Positions 1 through 6,780 of a DNA stretch of 9,025 bases are shown here, one piece after another. The notes below the pieces were generated by a model. That model saw nothing but the letters and a program-made list of their open reading frames with translations, did not search any database and was not told where the DNA came from. How positions within the stretch are numbered: position 1 is the first letter of the stretch; each line of letters starts with the position of its first letter. The stretch covers positions 1-9,025 of the forward strand of contig QIHU01000669.1 in NCBI GenBank assembly GCA_003231035.1, read 5' to 3'. This DNA comes from Acidobacteriota bacterium. Lineage in GTDB: Bacteria > Acidobacteriota > Thermoanaerobaculia > Multivoradales > SZUA-115. Both the position numbers and the translations under genes were made by a program.

Positions 1-2380
1 TCAAGGTAGAGAAAATGCTGTCCGCGGCGTATTCGTTTTCAACCCGCACTTGGAGCAAGCGTCGCCGCTCCGGGTCCATGGTCGTTTCCCACAGCTGGTC
101 GGGATTCATTTCACCCAAGCCCTTGTAGCGCTGAACGGTGAGACCTTTCTTCGCCCCTTTGTAGAGGGTGTCGAGCATCTCTTCGAAGTTGTCGACCTCC
201 TCCACTTGGTCTCCGCGGATCAGAGTGAAGCTCTTCGCACTGGCCGCTTCGAGCCCCTGAGGGCTATCGACCAGGCTCCGATAGTCGGCGTTGCTGACCA
301 GGTTCCAGTCAATCCGCACTGGACGCTCAACACCGTCAAGCCGGAAGATGAAGGCGAGGTAGCCGGTGCCATGTTCTTCATCCCGACCCACCTCAACCTG
401 GAGTAAGCCAGCCTCCTCGAGCTTCGGTACCAGCTTTCGCAACCGGTCCTCATCGGCCAACGATTCCCGGTCCACCACCCCGCCCGAAAGGGCGAGCTTG
501 ACCGCCACGGCGGGATAGCCGCGGCTGGCCAGACGATCGAGACCGTCGCGAAAGGCCTCTACTTGGTTGATGAAGCGAGCTAGATCGTCGCCGCCGATCC
601 GAGCCGCTCCGTCCGTGCCCAGGGCCAGTGTCCAGTCGCTCTTCATCCTCTGGCGCAGGAACTCACGATATTCGACGTCATCCTTGAGGTAGGTGTGCTT
701 CTTGCCTTGGCTGACCCGATAGAGCGGTGGCTGCGCGATGTAGAGATGGCCACGATCGATCAGCTCCGCCATCTGACGGTAGAAGAAGGTCAAGATCAAG
801 GTACGGATATGGCTACCGTCGACGTCAGCGTCACACATGATGATCAGCTTGTGATACCGCAGTTTGGCGACATCGAAGTCTTCTTTGCCGATGCCCGTAC
901 CCAGCGCGGTGATCATGATGCGAATCTCCTCGGAGGAGAGCATCTTCTCGAACCGGGCTTTTTCAACGTTGAGGATCTTCCCCTTGAGCGGCAAGATGGC
1001 CTGATAGCGACGATCGCGCCCCTGCTTTGCCGAACCGCCGGCCGAATCTCCCTCGACCAGGAAGAGCTCTGAAAACTCTGGATTCTTCTCGGAACAGTCG
1101 GCCAGTTTGCCGGGAAGGTTGGCGCCGTCGAGCGCGCCTTTGCGGCGGGTTAGCTCGCGCGCCTTGCGCGCCGCGTCGCGCGCTCTTGCCGCGTCGACGC
1201 ATTTTTCGACGATCCGCTTGGCAATCTTCGGGTTTTCCTCCAAGAAAGCGCTCAGCCTCTCGTTGAGCATCTGCTCGACCCAGCCCTTGATTTCAGAGGA
1301 GACCAGCTTGTCCTTGGTTTGGCTGGAGAATTTCGGGTCCTTGATCTTGATCGATACGACCGCCGTCAACCCTTCGCGAACATCGTCGCCCGTGAGGTTC
1401 TCCTTGAGATCCTTGGCCAGTCCCGATGCTGAAGCGTAGACATTCATCGTCCGGGTCAGCGCGGCGCGGAACCCCGAGAGATGAGTACCGCCATCCCGGT
1501 TGGCGATGGTGTTGGTGAAACAGTAGATCTGCTCCTGGTAGCCGTCGTTCCACTGCAATGCCACCTCGATTCGTTCATCGCCGGTGTCATCAAGGTCACG
1601 GGTGTCTTCGAGGTTAATCGGTTCGGAGTGCAGCGCCGTCTTGCTGCGATTCAGATGCTCCACGAAACTACTAATTCCGCCGCTGTGGGCGAACTCCACC
1701 TCCTTGCCGGTGCGCTCGTCCACCAAACGAACGTGGACTCCGCTATTGAGGAAGGATTGCTCGCGCAGGCGCTGGGACAGCGTCTCAAAGAGGAACTCGC
1801 GCACCGAGAATATGGTCGGATCAGGCTTGAAGTTGACCTTGGTTCCGCTGCGCTTCGTGGTTCCAATAGTGCGGATCGGAGCGTCGGGAGCGCCGCGCTG
1901 GTAGGTCTGATTCCACACTTTTCCATCGCGGCGAATTTCCAGCTCGAGCCGGTCCGACAAAGCGTTGACCACCGACACTCCGACACCGTGCAAACCGCCG
2001 GATACCTTGTAGGAGTTCTTGTCGAATTTTCCGCCGGAATGCAGCTCGGTCATGATGACCTCGGCCGCGGAACGACCCTCCTCCTTGTGGATTCCCACCG
2101 GAATGCCGCGACCGTCATCTTCGACGGTCACCGAGTTATCGCTGTGGATCGTCACATCGACCCGAGTGGCGAAACCGGCCTGCACTTCGTCAATGGAGTT
2201 GTCGACCAGCTCGAAGACCATATGGTGCAACCCTGAGGAATCATCGGTATCACCGATGTACATCCCGGGCCGTTTGCGCACCGCCTCCAGCCCTTTGAGG
2301 ACCTTGATGCTGTCCGCCGTGTACTCGCTCGCGGCAGGCTGAATATTCACCGCTGACGGATCGGTCTTACTGTCGGTCAC
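1..2380 (-). CDS. gyrB: DNA gyrase subunit B (3' end cut by window edge)
   Basis: GyrB is the ATPase and DNA-gate TOPRIM subunit of gyrase, which introduces negative supercoils ahead of forks as an A2B2 complex. The frame stays open for 793 codons to base 1; comparison with E. coli GyrB suggests about 25 codons are missing. The GHKL ATPase domain shows ELVDNSIDE (residues 57-65), DDGRGIP (88-94) and GGLHGVGVSVVNALS (about 128-142). The transducer has QTKDK with the ATP-contacting Lys near 356. The TOPRIM domain has VEGDSAGGSA (442-451), PLKGKILNVEKAR (464-476) and DADVDGSHIR (517-526). Residues about 565-735 between the TOPRIM core and YKGLGEMNP are the long insertion seen in E. coli-type GyrB and absent from Bacillus-type GyrB. 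The start is GTG at 2378-2380, with AGGAG five bases upstream and the typical entry into YTADSIKVLKGLEAVRKRPG. A 263-bp spacer separates it from recF, so it probably has its own promoter. Confidence 0.97.
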   Translation of the reverse strand, partial: MTDSKTDPSAVNIQPAASEYTADSIKVLKGLEAVRKRPGMYIGDTDDSSGLHHMVFELVDNSIDEVQAGFATRVDVTIHSDNSVTVEDDGRGIPVGIHKEEGRSAAEVIMTELHSGGKFDKNSYKVSGGLHGVGVSVVNALSDRLELEIRRDGKVWNQTYQRGAPDAPIRTIGTTKRSGTKVNFKPDPTIFSVREFLFETLSQRLREQSFLNSGVHVRLVDERTGKEVEFAHSGGISSFVEHLNRSKTALHSEPINLEDTRDLDDTGDERIEVALQWNDGYQEQIYCFTNTIANRDGGTHLSGFRAALTRTMNVYASASGLAKDLKENLTGDDVREGLTAVVSIKIKDPKFSSQTKDKLVSSEIKGWVEQMLNERLSAFLEENPKIAKRIVEKCVDAARARDAARKARELTRRKGALDGANLPGKLADCSEKNPEFSELFLVEGDSAGGSAKQGRDRRYQAILPLKGKILNVEKARFEKMLSSEEIRIMITALGTGIGKEDFDVAKLRYHKLIIMCDADVDGSHIRTLILTFFYRQMAELIDRGHLYIAQPPLYRVSQGKKHTYLKDDVEYREFLRQRMKSDWTLALGTDGAARIGGDDLARFINQVEAFRDGLDRLASRGYPAVAVKLALSGGVVDRESLADEDRLRKLVPKLEEAGLLQVEVGRDEEHGTGYLAFIFRLDGVERPVRIDWNLVSNADYRSLVDSPQGLEAASAKSFTLIRGDQVEEVDNFEEMLDTLYKGAKKGLTVQRYKGLGEMNPDQLWETTMDPERRRLLQVRVENEYAADSIFSTL

Positions 2381-2410
2381 TGAGTCTCCTCGGCACTGCT
2401 GTCACCTCTA

Positions 2411-2423
2411 CCGGAATATCCGG
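2411..2423. promoter_or_regulatory. Perfect inverted repeat in gyrB leader
   Basis: CCGGA-ATA-TCCGG is a perfect 5-bp inverted repeat with a 3-bp centre, 30 bases upstream of the gyrB GTG. It could be an operator half-site pair or a small leader hairpin. No function can be assigned from sequence alone, and short palindromes of this size do arise by chance. Confidence 0.25.
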
Positions 2424-2466
2424 CCTGTCGATCGATCTCATGGCTAAGGAGGTGAGGGTTCTGGGG

Positions 2467-2515
2467 TTTGATAGAAGGTCTATCAAGAGGCCTATCAGAG
2501 GGCCTATCAGAGCTG
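2467..2515. repeat. 12-bp tandem repeat array with an inverted half-site, upstream of gyrB
   Basis: CTATC recurs at 2480, 2492 and 2504, exactly 12 bp apart, inside three near-identical 12-bp units (CTATCAAGAGGC, CTATCAGAGGGC, CTATCAGAGCTG). A fourth copy in inverted orientation, TTGATAG at 2468-2474, forms a perfect 7-bp inverted repeat with CTATCAA at 2480-2486 across AAGGT. The array lies 88-135 bases upstream of the gyrB start in the recF-gyrB spacer. Phased repeats of this kind usually bind a protein, so a gyrB operator is the simplest reading. No clear sigma-70 promoter could be aligned with it. Confidence 0.6.
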
Positions 2516-2643
2516 TTCTTTAGCCCCCTCAGACTACCACAGGAATCGCTCTTTGAGCAGGCTCATGCTACTGAAAAATAAGGCCTTTAGGTCACCACCG
2601 AGGCTCCGCGGTTAAGACCTTTTCCAGCACTCTTGGGCGAGGG

Positions 2644-3723
2644 TTACCGCGGGCTCAACTTGCCGTCGCTCAGGAGCCATCGCCGGTCCAGGTTTAGCCC
2701 TTCCCAGACCTCTGGCCGATTGGAGCTAGCAAAGAGCTGCGAGATCCCGTCAAAGGCTCGCCAAACCGCTTTAAGGGTGGGCTTCGCCAGCTCGGCGTCG
2801 GCGTCATCCAAGAGGTAGATCGGAGAGCTTCCCGACCCCTTCAGTACCTGCCCATGGGCAGCCGCGGTCAACATTCCCAAGGCCTTGCGCTCGCCAGCCG
2901 AGGCGACCTTGCGCAAGGGCCGGCCTTGCCACTGAACCACCAAGTCGTCACGATGAGGTCCCAGCAAGACCAGACGTCGGCGCAGCTCTTGTGTCCCTGC
3001 ACGCGCCATCTCTTCTTCGATCGCGCCCACTAGCTGGCTGCTATCCTGAGTATCCACCGAGGGCGAGGGCCTATATTCCAAGTCGATCGGTGGCAAATTT
3101 AAGCCACTAGTCTCAAGCGCCGCCGCCAGAGTTACTCTGAGCCGCTGAACGTAGTCTGCACGCGCGGCAATCACCGTCGCCGCCGCCGCCGCCAGCACCC
3201 CATTCCAAGCCACCAACCGCTCCTTGGAGACCCTCTGCTGCAAGAGCTGTCGTTTTTGACCCAAAGCTTGGCGGTAGCGCGAGATCGACTCGAGGGCTGA
3301 GGTTCGCAAACCGAGCGCTCCCCTATCCATCTGGCGGCGTCGCAAGGCGGGTGCACCGGTCCACAGATCGGCGTCGGCCGCCGTCCACACCACCACCGGC
3401 AATACGGCGAGATGCTCAGCCAGCGAAGTCGCCTTGCCATTGACCCCGCGTTTACGGCCACCCCTACTCCACGAGAGCTGAAGCGAAGCGCGGCGCGGCG
3501 CGGCGATCTCCCCAGTCAACCAGAATCCGTCCTTGCCGTGGCGGCGGCAATCGGCAAGTTGGGCAGTGCGAAAGCTGCGGGTGGTGGCGAGGACATAGAT
3601 CGCCTCCATGACACTGCTCTTGCCCGCCCCGTTACCTCCGAGTAGAAGCTGACTGCCACTACCCGGCTGCCACGTTAAGGGCGACAAATTTCGGAAATCA
3701 CGGGCTGTGAGGCTAGCGAGCAT
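2644..3723 (-). CDS. recF: DNA replication and repair protein RecF
   Basis: RecF is an SMC/ABC-like ATPase that works with RecO and RecR to load RecA at single-strand gaps and stalled forks. The 359-residue product is of normal family length. Walker A is GGNGAGKSS (29-37). A RecF-typical RRRQMDRGAL lies near 128-137 and GPHRDDL near 255-261. The ABC signature ASAGERKAL is near 274-282, and Walker B is YLLDDADAEL near 303-312. The start matches the family opening (MLASLTARDFRNL), and an in-frame TAG three codons upstream rules out a longer protein. The gene begins 26 bases after the dnaN stop, with no recognisable Shine-Dalgarno sequence, so translation may depend on coupling to dnaN. No convincing terminator follows the stop codon. 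Confidence 0.96.
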   Translation of the reverse strand: MLASLTARDFRNLSPLTWQPGSGSQLLLGGNGAGKSSVMEAIYVLATTRSFRTAQLADCRRHGKDGFWLTGEIAAPRRASLQLSWSRGGRKRGVNGKATSLAEHLAVLPVVVWTAADADLWTGAPALRRRQMDRGALGLRTSALESISRYRQALGQKRQLLQQRVSKERLVAWNGVLAAAAATVIAARADYVQRLRVTLAAALETSGLNLPPIDLEYRPSPSVDTQDSSQLVGAIEEEMARAGTQELRRRLVLLGPHRDDLVVQWQGRPLRKVASAGERKALGMLTAAAHGQVLKGSGSSPIYLLDDADAELAKPTLKAVWRAFDGISQLFASSNRPEVWEGLNLDRRWLLSDGKLSPR

Positions 3724-3749
3724 GGATTGCTAGCTGACCGGGTGGACCA

Positions 3750-4865
3750 CTAAATGCGCATCGGCATGATGACGCAGAGATAACGCTCATCAGGTCCATC
3801 CACCGGATAGCCTACGGCCTGCGTGTTCTCGTCCTTGAGATCGAGGCGGACCTTGTCGGTCTCTACCGCACTCAAAAAGTCGACCATGTAGTCCGGGTTC
3901 ACACCGAGACGAAACTCTTCGCCGGAATAGTCACACGGTACCTGCTCGACCGCCTCTCCGAGGTCTGGGTTGGCGGCGGAGATCACCAATTGAGAGGGCT
4001 CGAACTGGAAGCGCACAGCGCGGGCTCGATCTCCTGTCAACAACGCCACGCGGCGCACCGCGTCCGCCAGGTTTCGCCGGTCAAAGATCAACTTCTTATC
4101 GTTGTCCTTCGAGATCACCCGTTCGTAGTCGGGAAAAGTCCCTTCGAGGATTCGGCAGATCAAAGTCCGTCGCCCGAGCACGAACGACAAATGATGCTGC
4201 CCTCGAACGAAAGCCAGACTGCCTTCTCCCTCGAACCGCTGCAACTCCTGCAACGCCTTGCGTGGCACCAAAACACCCTCTTCAGACACATCCTCGCCTG
4301 ATGGGCCATCCTCCAGCCCCTTGTTCTCGACCAAGGCCAAGCGATGACCGTCCGTGGCCACCATTTCCATCCCTCCGGCCTTGAACTTCATCAGGGCACC
4401 GTTGAGCTGAAACCGAGACTCCTCCGCCGAGACCGCGAATATAATCTTCGACACCATGCGACGAAAGTCGGCAAAAGGAATCGTGGCTTGCGCGCCCTCT
4501 CCAACCTTGGGAAGGGTCGGAAAGTCCTCGGGTCTCATCCCTCGGATCTTGAATCTCGAATTCCCCGCCTTGATGGTCAGAGTCTGTGGCTCTTCTTCCT
4601 TGAGGTGAACATCCGCCCCGTTGATCGCGCGGATGATCTCGATCAGCTTCTTCGCCTGGACAGCGATACCACCCGTGGTGGCGACATCGGCCTCACAGGA
4701 AGAGGTCAGCGACACATCGAGATCGCTCGCCGCCAACCGCAAGCCTCCCTCTTGTGCGGTGAGCAGAATATGGGCCAAGGCGGGAATCGTGGTCTTGCGT
4801 TCCACGATGCCTTGCATCGGCGCAAGTTCATTGAGGAAATCGCTGCGGTTCAGTCGGACGTCCAT
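3750..4865 (-). CDS. dnaN: DNA polymerase III subunit beta (sliding clamp)
   Basis: DnaN dimerises into the ring-shaped clamp that tethers DNA polymerase III and other clamp-binding proteins to DNA. The 371 residues match the usual 365-380 of the family and should form three similar domains of about 120 residues. Recognisable stretches are the N-terminal ERKTTIPALAHILL, the ATDGHRLALVE segment in the middle domain, and the C-terminal end VIMPMRI, which belongs to the hydrophobic cleft that binds client proteins. The ATG at 4863-4865 is preceded by GGGAG and GAGG within 17 bases, which gives a plausible ribosome binding site. It lies directly after the putative origin, in the usual dnaA-oriC-dnaN-recF order, and recF follows 26 bases downstream, so the two are probably co-transcribed. 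TATATT within the AT-rich origin segment might serve as a -10, but no matching -35 was found. Confidence 0.98.
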   Translation of the reverse strand: MDVRLNRSDFLNELAPMQGIVERKTTIPALAHILLTAQEGGLRLAASDLDVSLTSSCEADVATTGGIAVQAKKLIEIIRAINGADVHLKEEEPQTLTIKAGNSRFKIRGMRPEDFPTLPKVGEGAQATIPFADFRRMVSKIIFAVSAEESRFQLNGALMKFKAGGMEMVATDGHRLALVENKGLEDGPSGEDVSEEGVLVPRKALQELQRFEGEGSLAFVRGQHHLSFVLGRRTLICRILEGTFPDYERVISKDNDKKLIFDRRNLADAVRRVALLTGDRARAVRFQFEPSQLVISAANPDLGEAVEQVPCDYSGEEFRLGVNPDYMVDFLSAVETDKVRLDLKDENTQAVGYPVDGPDERYLCVIMPMRI

Positions 4866-4919
4866 ATTCCTCAGTCTCCCAGGTCTCTTCTACGTGGTAC
4901 AGGAGGAGGAAATATAGCA

Positions 4920-4937
4920 TAGTCATCGTAGTAGTAG
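4920..4937 (+). other. DnaA-trio array (single-strand DnaA loading element)
   Basis: TAG occurs at 4929, 4932 and 4935, and again in the same 3-bp register at 4920. The two triplets between them (TCA, TCG) each differ from the consensus at one position. Read 3'-5' these are GAT units, the published DnaA-trio consensus. They lie five bases from the DnaA box TGTGGAAAG (4943-4951), separated by GC-rich AGCCC, in the orientation expected for a DnaA filament to extend onto one strand and open the AT-richer DNA toward dnaN. Confidence 0.7.
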
Positions 4938-4942
4938 AGCCC

Positions 4943-4951
4943 TGTGGAAAG
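4943..4951 (-). other. DnaA box next to the trio array
   Basis: TGTGGAAAG on the plus strand reads CTTTCCACA on the minus strand. The core TCCACA matches the consensus TTATCCACA, with substitutions at positions 1 and 3. Its position five bases from the DnaA-trios makes it the probable box from which DnaA extends onto single strand. Confidence 0.6.
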
Positions 4952-5018
4952 AAGGAAATCGACCCCAACTAGGGATGCTTTCAAGCCTTGCCCCACTCCG
5001 CAGTTTGTTGATTTCAGC

Positions 5019-5049
5019 TGTGGATGACCTGTGGGCAGGTTGTGGAAAA
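5019..5049 (-). other. Three DnaA-box-like sites with 11-bp spacing
   Basis: TGTGGATGA (5019), TGTGGGCAG (5030) and TGTGGAAAA (5041) start exactly 11 bp apart, about one helical turn, all in the same orientation as the trio-proximal box. The first and third differ from TGTGGATAA at one position each. The middle one keeps only TGTGG and is probably weak. Such phasing would place DnaA molecules on one face of the helix for cooperative binding. Confidence 0.72.
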
Positions 5050-5066
5050 CCGGGCTAGGGCGGAGA

Positions 5067-5095
5067 ATCCGCAGGGGATCCGCCGAGAAATCCGC
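5067..5095 (+). repeat. Three ATCCGC repeats, 11-12 bp apart, facing the DnaA boxes
   Basis: ATCCGC starts at 5067, 5078 and 5090. Each copy resembles the ATCCAC part of a DnaA box in the opposite orientation to the 5019-5049 array. They may be low-affinity DnaA-ATP sites or simply a local repeat. A short hairpin, GCGGA-GAA-TCCGC (5060-5072), overlaps the first copy. Confidence 0.35.
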
Positions 5096-5141
5096 AGATT
5101 TTCTTGGCCTAGTGAAGGCTCCTCCCTTGGAATTATTTTGG

Positions 5142-5206
5142 GGCCTCGCTCGGCTTTCGGCCGATTTTGCCGCTGCTCCCGAGCTGTTCCCGAGCCGGGT
5201 GAGGCC
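5142..5206 (+). repeat. Long imperfect inverted repeat in the dnaA-dnaN spacer
   Basis: Positions 5142-5154 and 5194-5206 can form a 13-bp stem. The only two non-Watson-Crick pairs are G-T pairs when read as plus-strand RNA; on the minus strand they would be A-C mismatches. The 39-base loop holds a smaller hairpin (TCGGC-TTTCG-GCCGA). The wobble pattern hints at a plus-strand transcript, but no promoter or terminator was found for one. The rest of 5100-5394 holds no credible gene. Confidence 0.35.
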
Positions 5207-5285
5207 TCGTTCAGGTCCCCGAGACGCAAAGCGGCGAGCCAACGGTCGTAGCTATCGGACAGCAGTACCGAGAGTCGAGCAAAGC

Positions 5286-5326
5286 GAGACACGGACTCGA
5301 CCCCCCAGCGGGCAGCGCCATGGTTC
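5286..5326 (-). repeat. Dispersed repeat, copy A
   Basis: Read on the minus strand, this segment matches plus-strand 8886-8927 in 38 of 42 aligned columns, with one gap. Shared exact blocks include GAACCATGG, CGCTGCCCGCTGGGGG and TCGAGTC. A second short match, CTCG-C/T-CGCTT-T/C-GC, follows in both copies (5238-5226 here, 9000-9012 there). This copy sits between the dnaA 3' end and the DnaA-box array. Confidence 0.75.
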
Positions 5327-5342
5327 CACACCTCCGGAAACG

Positions 5343-5371
5343 CCTAGCACCCCACGAACAGCCTCGCTAGG
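5343..5371. repeat. Inverted repeat just after dnaA
   Basis: CCTAGC (5343-5348) and GCTAGG (5366-5371) form a perfect 6-bp inverted repeat around a 17-base loop, 24 bases past the dnaA stop. It could slow or stop dnaA transcription, but no T-run follows on the minus strand, so it is not a classical terminator. Confidence 0.25.
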
Positions 5372-5394
5372 GGCTGGGGGCGCGACACCACCTT

Positions 5395-6693
5395 TTAGAG
5401 AAAGTGGTTCTCCATCTGCTTCAAAGTCCGATGCAGATCGTCATCACCAGTCCTGAGGGTTTCAATCTTGTCGATCGAGTACTTCACCGTCGAGTGATGC
5501 TTGTTCTTGAACTGCTTGCCGATCTCGGGCAACGAGAGGTCGGTTAGCTTGCGGCACAGATACATGGCGACGTGTCGAGGAAAGGCGATCTGGCGGGCGT
5601 TGGTGCGGCTCTTGATCTCGCTGACCTTAAGCCCGTAGTGGCGCGCTACGTACTTGGTGATCTCGGCCGCGGAGAGTCTCCGATTGGCGTGCGGCAGGAT
5701 ATCTTTCAGAGTTTCTTCGGCCAGTTCTAGGGACAAGGGAGTACCGGTCAAGGAAGCGAAGGCGAGAACCCGGTTGAGTAGCCCTTCGAGTTCTCGCACA
5801 TTGGAGCGCACCTGCCTGGCGATAAAGAGGGCGACGTCGTCGGGCAAGTCCACCTGCTCCTCTTCCGCCTTGCGGCGCAGAATCACAACTTTGGTTTCGA
5901 GTTCAGGCGCTTGAATGTCGGCGATCAAACCCCACTCGAAGCGGCTACGCAGGCGCTCTTCGAGAGTGGGGATCTCCTTGGGAGAAGAATCCGAGGAGAG
6001 AATTATTTGACGCTGACTGGTGTAGAGCGTGTTGAAGGTGTGAAAAAACTCCTCCTGGGTTCGCTCTTTGTTGGCCAGGAACTGGATATCGTCGATCAAC
6101 AACACGTCGATGTTGCGGTAGCGCTCGCGGAAGGCGGGCATGCGATCGAAGCGGATCGAGTTGATCAGTTCGTTGACGAACTGCTCAGCGGCGAGATAAC
6201 GAACGATGAGATCTGGATGGCGCGCACGGATCTCATGACCGATGGCGTGGAGAAGATGCGTTTTACCTAGTCCCACGCCACCGTAGAGGAAGAGAGGGTT
6301 GTAGGCGCGCGAGGGTCGTTCGGCGACGGCCCGTGCCGCGGCGTGCGCGAACTGGTTGGAAGACCCCACCACGAAGGTGTCGAAAAGGTAACGGGGGTCA
6401 AATTGCTGTGTCTGTTCGCGACGTTGAAAGTGGCGGTTCGCCCTTGTGGGCGTCTCGCGCTCCAGTTCGAAAAGCACCTCGACCTGTGGCGAACTCAAGC
6501 CGGCGAGAGCGCGCTGGACCGCCGGTCGAAAATCTTCCTCCAACGCGTGCAGGAAGCGGGAATTTGGCGCCAACAGAACGATCTTGTTCTGCTCGTCCGA
6601 AACCACTTTGAGTGGTTCGAACCAAGTCTCGAACTCTTCCGGTTCAAGATGCTGCTGCAACTCGGAACGCAACTGTGACCAGACAGACATCAT
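5395..6693 (-). CDS. dnaA: Chromosomal replication initiator protein DnaA
   Basis: DnaA is the AAA+ initiator that binds DnaA boxes, opens the origin and recruits the helicase; it also represses its own gene in many bacteria. Counting from ATG 6693 the product has 432 residues. Domain I (about 1-80) is followed by a short linker. The AAA+ domain begins at FDPRYLFDTFVVG (98-110) and carries Walker A GGVGLGKTH (138-146), Walker B LLIDDIQFL (198-206), SSDSSPKEI (sensor 1 region, about 233-241) and ERLRSRFEWGL with the arginine finger near 250. The C-terminal helix-turn-helix domain has ARQIAFPRHVAMYL and the signature KHHSTVKYSI; the usual Asp before HTTV is His here. Starts possible are TTG 6702, ATG 6693 and ATG 6690. 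I prefer 6693 because GGCGG lies nine bases upstream. It reads toward the origin and dnaN. Confidence 0.97.
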   Translation of the reverse strand: MMSVWSQLRSELQQHLEPEEFETWFEPLKVVSDEQNKIVLLAPNSRFLHALEEDFRPAVQRALAGLSSPQVEVLFELERETPTRANRHFQRREQTQQFDPRYLFDTFVVGSSNQFAHAAARAVAERPSRAYNPLFLYGGVGLGKTHLLHAIGHEIRARHPDLIVRYLAAEQFVNELINSIRFDRMPAFRERYRNIDVLLIDDIQFLANKERTQEEFFHTFNTLYTSQRQIILSSDSSPKEIPTLEERLRSRFEWGLIADIQAPELETKVVILRRKAEEEQVDLPDDVALFIARQVRSNVRELEGLLNRVLAFASLTGTPLSLELAEETLKDILPHANRRLSAAEITKYVARHYGLKVSEIKSRTNARQIAFPRHVAMYLCRKLTDLSLPEIGKQFKNKHHSTVKYSIDKIETLRTGDDDLHRTLKQMENHFL

Positions 6694-6723
6694 CGCGATC
6701 AACCGCCCCTACATGACTCACAA

Positions 6724-6767
6724 TGAGGATAAGAAGTCCTCAGGTTTTCCACAGGCTGCGGAAAACC
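6724..6767. promoter_or_regulatory. DnaA-box cluster in the dnaA leader (autoregulatory / second origin half)
   Basis: Three box-like sites fit in 42 bp: TGAGGATAA at 6724-6732 (TTATCCTCA on the minus strand, one mismatch), TTTTCCACA at 6745-6753 (plus, one mismatch) and TGCGGAAAA at 6757-6765 (TTTTCCGCA on the minus strand, two mismatches). The last two face each other inside a perfect 8-bp inverted repeat, GGTTTTCC (6743-6750) and GGAAAACC (6760-6767). A second inverted repeat, TGAGGA-N7-TCCTCA (6724-6742), abuts it. The cluster is 31-74 bases upstream of the dnaA ATG and downstream of the promoter, where bound DnaA could block transcription. Confidence 0.65.
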
Positions 6768-6780
6768 GATCCCCCAACTC

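Larger units (their letters stand above)
4905..5098. other. oriC: Putative chromosomal replication origin (oriC), dnaA-dnaN spacer
   Basis: This is the part of the 529-bp dnaA-dnaN spacer with origin-like elements. Reading from dnaA toward dnaN: three ATCCGC repeats, three DnaA-box-like sites with starts 11 bp apart, a separate DnaA box at 4943-4951, a GC-rich AGCCC spacer, in-register DnaA-trios at 4920-4937, and an AT-richer segment (about 4909-4922) before the dnaN start. The order of box, GC spacer, trio and AT-rich DNA is that of the basal unwinding system known from Bacillus subtilis. Position between dnaA and dnaN is a common origin site. Origin activity is inferred from sequence organisation only. 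Confidence 0.8.

Noticed and set aside
2480..2515. CRISPR-like array
   Set aside because: The 12-bp units are contiguous with no spacers and no cas genes are nearby.
2440..2523. 27-codon plus-strand frame starting MAKEVRVLGF across the 12-bp repeats, with AAGGAGGTGA at 2446-2455
   Set aside because: The Shine-Dalgarno-like sequence lies inside the frame after the ATG, not before it, and the reading frame is largely made of the 12-bp repeats.
4871..5456. Open frames on both strands across the dnaA-dnaN spacer (for example 5014-5331 minus, 5031-5456 plus)
   Set aside because: They overlap one another, the DnaA boxes, the dispersed repeat and the dnaA 3' end; their compositions are Arg/Ser-rich and typical of GC-rich non-coding DNA.
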